Part shown: piece by piece, positions 6,788 to 12,129 of the stretch
Layout: every line of letters starts with the position of its first letter
Position numbering within the stretch: position 1 is the stretch's first letter
Source of the DNA: Pseudomonadota bacterium
Lineage (GTDB): Bacteria; Pseudomonadota; Gammaproteobacteria; Pseudomonadales; UBA5518
DNA length: 12,129 nucleotides
Direction of reading: 5' to 3'
Assembly: GCA_963204845.1 (NCBI GenBank)
Contig: CAUJIL010000046.1
Coordinates: 1-12,129, forward strand
The notes under the pieces: generated by a model
Database searches by the model: none
The model's input: the letters and a program-made list of their open reading frames with translations, nothing else
What the model was told of the DNA's origin: nothing
Position numbers and translations under genes: made by a program

Positions 6788-6799
6788 CCTAAGATTAGG
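6788..6799. promoter_or_regulatory. Palindrome and possible -10 region upstream of the receptor gene
   Basis: The 12-mer CCTAAGATTAGG is a perfect inverted repeat (5-bp arms, 2-nt centre), 76 bp before the receptor start, between the decayed repeat and the gene. It contains TAAGAT (6790-6795), which matches four of six -10 bases. It could be an operator over a promoter, but no -35 box is clear. Tentative. Confidence 0.25.
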
Positions 6800-6875
6800 C
6801 CGTCGGCGGGCACCGGCCGTCAGTCGTGCAGAGCGGTCACCGCACAACAACCAGAACAACCAGGAGCACCACGCC

Positions 6876-9254
6876 ATGCGCTTGCGCCCCACTGCCATCG
6901 CCATCGCGCTCGCCGTCGCCCAGCCGCTGCACGCCCAGATGATCGAGGAAATCATCGTGACCGCGCAGAAGCGCGCCGAGAACGTGATGGACGTGCCGAT
7001 CGCGATCAGCGCGTATTCGGGCGACGCGCTCGAGCAGCTCGGCTCGCGCAACCTTACCGACATCGGACGTTTCACGGCCGGCGTGGACATGAACAACGAC
7101 AAGGCGCTGCAGCCCACCTACGGCATCCGCGGCGTCGAGACCAGCGACTGGACGATCGGCTCCGACCCCGCGGTGGCGGTGTACGTCGACGGCGTCTACG
7201 CGGCGCGCGGCGCCGGCGCTGAGGCCGCGTTCGTCGACGTCGAACGCATCGAGGTGCTGAAGGGACCGCAGGGAACGCTGTTCGGCCGCAACGCCACCGG
7301 CGGCGCGATTCATATCGTCACCACGCGACCCGCCTTCGAGACCAGCGGCCGCGTCAAGCTCGTCGCCGGCAACTACGACCGCCGCGAGGCGGAGATGGTC
7401 TACAACACGGCGCTGTCCGACACGCTGGCGCTGCGCGCGACCGCCAGCATGCGCAACCGCGACGGCTACCTCGACCAGGTCGCTGGTCCGGCGCTGAACG
7501 AGGCCGACACGCTCAACGCGCGCGTCTCGCTGCTGTGGGCGCCCAGCGAAACCACCGATGCGGTGTTGCGGGTGGCCTGGGAGGACATGGACCAGGAGTC
7601 CGGCGTGCTGCACACGCTGAATGTGGCCTCGTGGGAGGCCGCGAACCCGGGGCTGAGCCACGACCCCTTCGGCAAGGGCGCCTACGACGCGCCGGACCAG
7701 CGCGAGTCGCGCGAGAGCCTGTCGCTCAGCCTCGAGGTGAACCACGAGTTCGACGGCATGACGCTGACCTCGATCACCGGCTGGCGCGACTTCGAGACCG
7801 AGCTGCTCGAGGACCTCGACGCGTCGAACAACCCCGAGTTCTATTTCGCCTCTTCGAACCCGGAGGAAAGCACGTTCTTCTCGCAGGAACTGCGCCTGAC
7901 CGGCGCCAGCGAGCGCTGGAAGTGGACGCTGGGCGCGGTGTACACGCAGGAGGACATCGAGCACGTCACCGACGCGCAGTTCCTGATGACGACCTTCGAG
8001 AGCTTCGCGCTGAAGGAATTCCCGATCGACCCCGAGCTGATCCCGGCGTTTCGCGTCGGTGCGCGCAACGGCACCAACCCGCTGCTGAACGCGCTGTTGC
8101 CGATGTGCGCGGGCCGTGACTGCGACGGCATCGCGGTCTCGTTCTTCCTGTTCAACCTCACCGGCGGCGCGTACCCGCTGTTCACGCTGCTCGACTCGCT
8201 GCAGCCGCGCATCGCGGCCGGCTATGGCGCACCGTGGACCGAGACCGTCTACAGCCAGGGCGACTACCGCAGCTGGGCGCTCTACGGCGACACCACCTAC
8301 GCACTCTCCGAGGCGACCAACCTGACGGTCGGGATGCGCTACACCCAGGATGACAAATCCTTCGACCTGCAGACGCACTACCAGAACGAACTGCTGCCCG
8401 GCGTGCCGTTCGGCATCGCGTTCTACAACAACGGGCAGCCAGTGCTCGACTCCTCGGAAAGCGACGACTGGGGATCGGTGTCCGGGCGCATCGTGCTCGA
8501 CCACAGTTTCTTCGACGGCCTGATGGCCTACGCGAGCGTCTCGACCGGCTTCAAGTCCGGTGGCTTCAACAGCCTGAACTTCGGCCCCGGCATCGAGACC
8601 TCGTACGACGCCGAGGAAGTCGTCAACTACGAGATCGGCCTCAAGGGCAGCGCGCTCGACGACCGCCTGCGCTACACCACTGCGGCGTTCTTCTACGAAT
8701 ACGATAACCTGCAGACGCTGGAGTTGATCGGCCAGCCGATCCCGAGCTACAACCTGCGCAACGCCGACGCCGAGGGCAAGGGTTTCGAGGCCGAGCTGGC
8801 GTGGGCGGCCACCGACCGGCTGCTGTTCGCGGCGAACTACGCATACCTCGAAACGGAGTTCACCAAGTACAACATCATCCCGGCCGCCGGCGAGACCGCG
8901 GCCGACGACCTGACCGGCGAGCCGCGCGCCGAATCACCCGAGCACAAGTACAACCTCAGCGCGCAGTACACGCACCCGATCGAGGGCGCCGGCGACCTCA
9001 GCGCGCGCATCGACTACACGTGGCAGGACGAGCGCGTCGATCCCACGCGCGGACCGGTGAAGGATTACGGCGAAACCAACGCGCGGTTGAGCTTCCTGCA
9101 CGCCGGCGGCGACTGGGAAGTGGCGCTGTGGGCGCTGAACCTCACCGACGAGGAAGTCATCACCGCCTACGGCAGCGGGCTCGCGGTGGGTTCGGCCTCG
9201 GGCTGGCGGTTGATCCCGCGCATGTACGGCGTGGACTTCAACTGGAACTTCTGA
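6876..9254 (+). CDS. TonB-dependent outer-membrane receptor
   Basis: A 792-residue receptor that would import a ligand across the outer membrane using energy from TonB-ExbB-ExbD. The start at 6876 gives a clean Sec signal peptide (MRLRPTAIAIALAVAQPLHA, cleavage after residue 20) and has AGGAG at 6862-6866, 9 nt upstream; the open frame further upstream is repeat DNA. Residues 24-32 (EEIIVTAQK) form the TonB box. The plug domain follows (about 36-150) with YGIRGVE and the hallmark VERIEVLKGPQGTLFGRNATGGAI at 122-145. The rest is a beta-barrel with many alternating aromatic strands, ending NWNF with the terminal Phe expected for BAM-dependent insertion. This EEIIVTAQKR type is common in proteobacteria that take up complex organic compounds as well as siderophores. 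The neighbouring SDRs favour a carbon substrate, but the ligand is not shown. Confidence 0.96.
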   Translation: MRLRPTAIAIALAVAQPLHAQMIEEIIVTAQKRAENVMDVPIAISAYSGDALEQLGSRNLTDIGRFTAGVDMNNDKALQPTYGIRGVETSDWTIGSDPAVAVYVDGVYAARGAGAEAAFVDVERIEVLKGPQGTLFGRNATGGAIHIVTTRPAFETSGRVKLVAGNYDRREAEMVYNTALSDTLALRATASMRNRDGYLDQVAGPALNEADTLNARVSLLWAPSETTDAVLRVAWEDMDQESGVLHTLNVASWEAANPGLSHDPFGKGAYDAPDQRESRESLSLSLEVNHEFDGMTLTSITGWRDFETELLEDLDASNNPEFYFASSNPEESTFFSQELRLTGASERWKWTLGAVYTQEDIEHVTDAQFLMTTFESFALKEFPIDPELIPAFRVGARNGTNPLLNALLPMCAGRDCDGIAVSFFLFNLTGGAYPLFTLLDSLQPRIAAGYGAPWTETVYSQGDYRSWALYGDTTYALSEATNLTVGMRYTQDDKSFDLQTHYQNELLPGVPFGIAFYNNGQPVLDSSESDDWGSVSGRIVLDHSFFDGLMAYASVSTGFKSGGFNSLNFGPGIETSYDAEEVVNYEIGLKGSALDDRLRYTTAAFFYEYDNLQTLELIGQPIPSYNLRNADAEGKGFEAELAWAATDRLLFAANYAYLETEFTKYNIIPAAGETAADDLTGEPRAESPEHKYNLSAQYTHPIEGAGDLSARIDYTWQDERVDPTRGPVKDYGETNARLSFLHAGGDWEVALWALNLTDEEVITAYGSGLAVGSASGWRLIPRMYGVDFNWNF

Positions 9255-9258
9255 ACCT

Positions 9259-9277
9259 GCGGCCCGCTCAGGGCCGC
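9259..9277. terminator. Hairpin between convergent genes, possible shared terminator
   Basis: A perfect 7-bp stem, GCGGCCC and GGGCCGC, with a 5-nt loop lies between the receptor stop (9252-9254) and the methyltransferase stop (9268-9270), overlapping the latter. The position suits a two-way terminator, but no T-tract follows on either strand, so it may only protect 3' ends or be incidental in GC-rich DNA. Confidence 0.4.
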
Positions 9278-10341
9278 GCTTCGAGCACCATATTGGTCGC
9301 CGTCTCCGCCACGCGACGCACGCCGGTGAATCCCGCCTCGCGCAGCACGGCGGTCAGGCGCTTCTCGCCGGCTTGCGCGCCCAGCGCCAGCCCCACCTCC
9401 TGTGCGCGCGAGGTCGGCGTGCACACCAGCGTGGACGCCGAATAGAACAACTGCCCGAGCAGGTGCAGGTTGTCCGCGAGCTGGTCGCCGGCGAGGGGTT
9501 CGACCAGCATGAAGATGCCGTCGGGCGCCAGGCAGTCGCGCACGCGGCGCGCCACGCCGACCGGATCGCCCATGTCGTGCAGCGAATCGAACATGCACAC
9601 CAGGTCGAAACCCGCTGGCCCGATCTGCTTTGCCGACGCAACCACGAACTCGGTGTTGCCGCCGACACCCGCCGCGGCGGCCTTGCCCCGCGCGGATTCG
9701 ATCGAGGGGCCGTGGAAATCGAAACCCACGAAACGCGACGCCGGAAACGCCTGCGCCATCAGCACCGTCGAGGAGCCGTGACCGCAGCCCACGTCGGCCA
9801 CGCGCGCACCACGCTGCAGGCGCCCGACCATCCCGTCCAGCGCCGGCAGCCAGGCATCGACCAGGCTCGCTGCGTAGCCGGCGCGGAAGAAGCGATCGGT
9901 GCCGCAGAAGCAGCAGGAATGGTGGGCGGACCAGGGCCGCCCGGCGCCGGAACGAAACACGTCCAACGCCTGCTCGTGCGTCGCGAACTGCGCCACCACC
10001 ATCTGGAAGAAACCCTGCATGCATGCGGGATGGCCTTCGGCCGCGAGCACGATCGCCTGTTCCGGCGTCATCGCGAAGGTCTCGTCCGCCGTCCGGTACT
10101 CGACGTAACCACCGGCGGCCATCGCGCTCAGCCACTCGCGCAGGTAGCGTTCGTCCACGCCCGCCGCGCTGGCGAGTTGCGCGACGGTGCACGGCCCGTG
10201 GTCGCGCAGCGCACGGAAGACGCCGGTCTGGTCCCCCATGTACGACAGCAGCAGCGCGAAGGCGCCGCCGATGTCCCCCATGACCTTGCCGACGAAGCCT
10301 TGCAGGCGCTCCATGTCCACTGCCGGTGCCGCTGGATCCAT
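9268..10341 (-). CDS. SAM-dependent methyltransferase with N-terminal winged helix (Rv2258c-like)
   Basis: A 357-residue protein expected to transfer a methyl group from S-adenosylmethionine to a small molecule. Residues 25-90 look like the dimerisation/winged-helix domain of O-methyltransferase-like enzymes (TGVFRAL, CTVAQLASAAGVDERYLREWL). The Rossmann methyltransferase domain starts near 175, with motif I ADVGCGHGS (182-190), acidic D208 in GFDFH, and FDSLHDMGDP (251-260). Between them lies an odd His/Cys cluster, HHSCCFCGTDRFF (140-152). The architecture recalls mycobacterial Rv2258c; this is recall, not a search. The ATG at 10341 has AAGGAG 9 nt upstream; Met10 is a less likely start. 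It converges on the receptor gene and diverges from the dienelactone hydrolase gene, so it is probably its own transcription unit. The substrate is unknown. Confidence 0.88.
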   Translation of the reverse strand: MDPAAPAVDMERLQGFVGKVMGDIGGAFALLLSYMGDQTGVFRALRDHGPCTVAQLASAAGVDERYLREWLSAMAAGGYVEYRTADETFAMTPEQAIVLAAEGHPACMQGFFQMVVAQFATHEQALDVFRSGAGRPWSAHHSCCFCGTDRFFRAGYAASLVDAWLPALDGMVGRLQRGARVADVGCGHGSSTVLMAQAFPASRFVGFDFHGPSIESARGKAAAAGVGGNTEFVVASAKQIGPAGFDLVCMFDSLHDMGDPVGVARRVRDCLAPDGIFMLVEPLAGDQLADNLHLLGQLFYSASTLVCTPTSRAQEVGLALGAQAGEKRLTAVLREAGFTGVRRVAETATNMVLEARP

Positions 10342-10437
10342 GGTTGGTTACTCCTTGTCATGAAGAAAACCTGGGCGCACCACGTTGCCACAGCCGGCAC
10401 CGTCAATGCAAAGGCCATCGTGTATAGTCCAGACATC

Positions 10438-10459
10438 GTAGGTCGGCATTCATGCCGAC
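10438..10459 (+). repeat. Single GTAG-headed REP-like hairpin
   Basis: GTAG (10438-10441) is followed by perfect 8-bp arms GTCGGCAT and ATGCCGAC around a 2-nt loop. It shares head and geometry with the 6559-6773 array but has a different stem, so it looks like a second sequence class of REP-like element in the same genome. Confidence 0.65.
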
Positions 10460-10492
10460 GGCCGGGCATCCGCCGGGTTCGGTCTGCGGTCA

Positions 10493-10507
10493 CGCACGAA
10501 GCGTGCG
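10493..10507. repeat. Short perfect hairpin
   Basis: CGCACG and CGTGCG arms around AAG (6-bp stem, 3-nt loop), next to the composite element at 10512-10599 and perhaps part of it. Confidence 0.4.
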
Positions 10508-10511
10508 GCGG

Positions 10512-10599
10512 CGGCTTCGCCCCGGTGGGCGTACGCCGCAGGGATGCGGCGTTCGAGCCTGCAGGGACGTATTCACGGCGTCCCACAGGGGTGAAGCCG
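10512..10599. repeat. Composite inverted-repeat element with inner hairpin
   Basis: Outer arms at 10512-10529 and 10582-10599 are inverted repeats matching at 16 of 18 positions (CGGCTTC at the outer ends, GTGGG/CCCAC at the inner ends). Inside is a perfect 8-bp hairpin, ACGCCGCA and TGCGGCGT around GGGA (10533-10552), then CCTGCAGG and a GGGACG/CGTCCC pair (10564-10584). The layout is that of a non-coding mobile or dispersed repeat able to fold as a cruciform. I have a general memory of similar 'CAGGGACGTATTCACGG' stretches scattered in gammaproteobacterial genomes, which I cannot verify here. Confidence 0.6.
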
Positions 10600-10688
10600 G
10601 CACCGCGCGCTGGCACTGCGGTCTGGTGAACGTTGTTGCGAAACCGGTTGAAGCCCACCTGCACACGATCGTTGCCGGAGCACGCCCC

Positions 10689-11417
10689 ATGCAAGCCATC
10701 ACACTCGAGTACCCGGCCGACGGTCTGCGGATGCTGAGCGACCTGTACCTGCCGCCCGGCGCCGCCGGCGGCGGGTGCCCCGCGGTGCTGCTGTTTCCCG
10801 AGGCGTGGGGCATCGGCGAACACGTGCGCATGCGCGCCGAGCGGCTGGCGCACGAGGGCTACGTGGCGCTCGCCTGCGATCTGCACGGCGAAGGCTGCCG
10901 CCACGACTCGCTGGAGCAGGTGATGGAACTGATCGCTCCGCTGCGCGCCGATGGGTCGCGCATCCGCGCGCGCACCGTCGCCGCGCTGCAGGCGCTCGGC
11001 GCGCGTCCCGAAGTGGACACGCAGCGCGTGGCGGCGATCGGTTACTGCTTCGGGGGCACGATGGCACTCGAACTCGCGCGCAGCGGCGCCGCGATCCGCG
11101 CCACGGTGGGTTTCCACTGCGGACTCGCCACGCCCGCGCCGGCCGATGCGGCGCGAATCCGGGGCAGCGTGCTGGTGTGCATCGGCGCCGACGATCCCGC
11201 GATTCCGGCCAGCGAGCGCGCGGCGTTCGAGGACGAGATGCGCGCCGGCGCGGTCGACTGGCAGCTCCACCTCTACGGCGGCGTGGTGCACGGCTTCACG
11301 AACCGCGCCGCCGCCGCGCTGGGCCGCCCCGACTTCGCCCGCTTCGATGCCGCGGCCGACGCGCGCTCATGGCGCGCGATGCACGAGGCCTTCGCCGCCG
11401 CCGGGGTCGTGCCGTAG
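10689..11417 (+). CDS. Dienelactone hydrolase-family protein
   Basis: A 242-residue alpha/beta hydrolase of the dienelactone hydrolase family, cytoplasmic (no signal peptide). The characterised family members open lactone rings in chlorocatechol-type aromatic degradation, but many relatives act on other esters. The Cys-type catalytic set is present: nucleophile C120 in GYCFGG, an acid at D169 in GADDP (or D168), and H201 in VVHGFTNR. E38 in FPEAWG matches the conserved Glu that activates the Cys. The start at 10689 fits the family N-terminus (MQAITLEYPADG) and has GGAG at 10677-10680, 8 nt upstream; an in-frame ATG at 10452 lies inside a repeat hairpin and is rejected. It stands alone, divergent from the methyltransferase and convergent with the phosphoesterase 22 bp away. 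True dienelactone activity is not proven. Confidence 0.92.
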   Translation: MQAITLEYPADGLRMLSDLYLPPGAAGGGCPAVLLFPEAWGIGEHVRMRAERLAHEGYVALACDLHGEGCRHDSLEQVMELIAPLRADGSRIRARTVAALQALGARPEVDTQRVAAIGYCFGGTMALELARSGAAIRATVGFHCGLATPAPADAARIRGSVLVCIGADDPAIPASERAAFEDEMRAGAVDWQLHLYGGVVHGFTNRAAAALGRPDFARFDAAADARSWRAMHEAFAAAGVVP

Positions 11418-11439
11418 CCTCGGGCCGCGCAAACGCGCT

Positions 11440-12129
11440 TCAGCGCGGATCACCGAAGCGTGCACGGAAATCGCCGAGTTCCACCCGGAAATCGTCAAGC
11501 GCGAGGAACGCCGCATCTTCGAGCCGCGGATGCTCGCCCGGCTTGTACCACGCCGCGTAGGTCGGCAGCTCGCTGGAGAAACTGCCGTAGTGGGGCGAGT
11601 ACGTGGCGACCGTGAGCGTCGGTGTCGCGCCGCCGAAATCGAAGCGCAGCAGGCGCATCCAGCCGTCACCGATGCCAATCCCGTAGCCGGCTTCGATGCC
11701 GGCATCGATCGCGGTCCGGGCGCGGTCCTGGTAGTCGGCCAGCACCTGGTGGACCGCATGGCCGGCCTCGTTCGTGTCGACGCGCATCGCCTGTCCGTGC
11801 TGGTGTCCGCACAACACCAGGAATATCTGGTCGTGGCGGCTGAGCAGCTTGTCCCAGACCATCTGCGGGGTGTTGTGCAGCGGATCGACGCGGTGGCCGT
11901 CGACCATCGGATTCGCGATGCGCTCGCCTTCCTTGTTCATGTAGTCGTGGGTCGAGACGATCGTGGGAAGCCCCGGGTAGCGTCGCATCACCGCCGCCGC
12001 CCAATCGAGCGAGGCATCCGGCGGGTCGAACTGCAGGCCGATGTGCAGGAATCGGTAGCCGGCGGCCGCGAACACCTGGGCGCTGTCGGCACCGCCGTCG
12101 TGCGCATCGACGTACCAGCGCTTGCCGCT
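11440..12129 (-). CDS. Calcineurin-like metallophosphoesterase, C-terminal part
   Basis: The last 229 residues of a metal-dependent phosphoesterase; the frame stays open to the right edge (reading SGKRWYVDAHDGG at the edge), so the N-terminus with the first metal motifs is missing. A GTG at 12075 is inside the domain and is not a start. Visible metal ligands typical of the family are the His in IVSTHDYM and the GHxH-type motif CGHQHG. The C-terminal part after this (DGWMRLLRFDFGG, TLTVATYSPHYGSF) is the beta-rich tail often seen in secreted members. Whether it has a signal peptide cannot be seen. The stop lies 22 bp from the hydrolase stop, in convergent orientation. The substrate could be a phosphomonoester or phosphodiester; nothing here decides. 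Confidence 0.85.
   Translation of the reverse strand, partial: SGKRWYVDAHDGGADSAQVFAAAGYRFLHIGLQFDPPDASLDWAAAVMRRYPGLPTIVSTHDYMNKEGERIANPMVDGHRVDPLHNTPQMVWDKLLSRHDQIFLVLCGHQHGQAMRVDTNEAGHAVHQVLADYQDRARTAIDAGIEAGYGIGIGDGWMRLLRFDFGGATPTLTVATYSPHYGSFSSELPTYAAWYKPGEHPRLEDAAFLALDDFRVELGDFRARFGDPR

Larger units (their letters stand above)
10342..10688. other. Gene-free 347-bp divergent region rich in palindromes
   Basis: It separates the methyltransferase from the hydrolase gene and must hold both promoters. TATAGT at 10423-10428 is the best -10-like word on the plus strand; its reverse, TATACA, could serve the methyltransferase. Neither has a good -35 box. The part from 10438 to 10600 is made of hairpins listed separately. 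An open frame crosses it in phase with the hydrolase, but it is repeat sequence and not convincing as protein. Confidence 0.6.

Noticed and set aside
6482..7117. Minus-strand open frames with repeated GHRPNLR/CSATGRTY-type peptides
   Set aside because: The repeated peptide is just the REP-like DNA repeat read as codons; there is no Shine-Dalgarno or family match, and it overlaps the SDR-C and receptor genes.
6837..8504. 555-codon minus-strand open frame opposite the receptor gene
   Set aside because: Antisense shadow in GC-rich DNA, rich in Arg/Val/Ala with no domain pattern; the plus strand encodes a complete TonB-dependent receptor.
10438..10599. Integron attC site or transposon ends
   Set aside because: No core-site GTTRRRY pair, no integrase or transposase gene and no target duplication seen; left as a dispersed-repeat candidate.
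10452..10688. N-terminal extension of the dienelactone hydrolase to the ATG at 10452
   Set aside because: The extension is translated from hairpin repeats; the ATG at 10689 has a Shine-Dalgarno site and gives the normal family length.
11425..11448. Terminator between the hydrolase and phosphoesterase genes
   Set aside because: CCGCGC/GCGCGG can pair, but with a 12-nt loop and no T-tract; an overlapping alternative stem is equally good, so it may be chance in GC-rich DNA.

Overview
The window is about 12.1 kb of GC-rich bacterial DNA, densely coded, with clear Shine-Dalgarno sites and short gaps. A TonB-dependent outer-membrane receptor and secreted enzymes show a Gram-negative cell. Palindromic repeats headed by GTAG, high GC and the protein styles suggest a Proteobacterium, probably a gammaproteobacterium with an accessory catabolic repertoire. 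That placement is an inference, not a proof.

Layout. Positions 1-4844 read leftward: NADP-type glutamate dehydrogenase (gdhA), an NAD-type short-chain dehydrogenase (SDR-A), a secreted Cys-type sulfatase of the ~780-residue arylsulfatase family, and the first 60 residues of a further secreted protein cut by the left edge. A 139-bp divergent gap separates gdhA from a rightward block at 4984-9254: two more SDRs (SDR-B and SDR-C, 13 bp apart), a REP-like palindrome array, and a 792-residue TonB-dependent receptor. A methyltransferase with an N-terminal winged helix (9268-10341) points back toward the receptor and ends 13 bp from it. A 347-bp repeat-rich gap follows, then a dienelactone hydrolase-family gene (10689-11417). 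The C-terminal part of a secreted-type calcineurin-like phosphoesterase runs off the right edge on the minus strand.

How the genes may work together (inference). TonB receptor, sulfatase, three SDRs and a dienelactone hydrolase-like enzyme fit uptake and breakdown of a hydrophobic, possibly sulfated, polycyclic, steroid- or terpenoid-like substrate. The sulfatase would free a hydroxyl group and the SDRs would oxidise or reduce hydroxyl/keto groups. No ring-cleavage or CoA-ligase gene is visible here, so the pathway is not fixed by this window.

The most distinctive non-coding content is two sets of palindromic repeats. One is a GTAG-headed REP/BIME array at 6559-6773, whose first copy supplies the stop codon of SDR-C. 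The other is a separate GTAG-headed hairpin plus a composite inverted-repeat element at 10438-10599. No REP-associated transposase (RAYT), CRISPR array, tRNA, rRNA or insertion sequence was seen.
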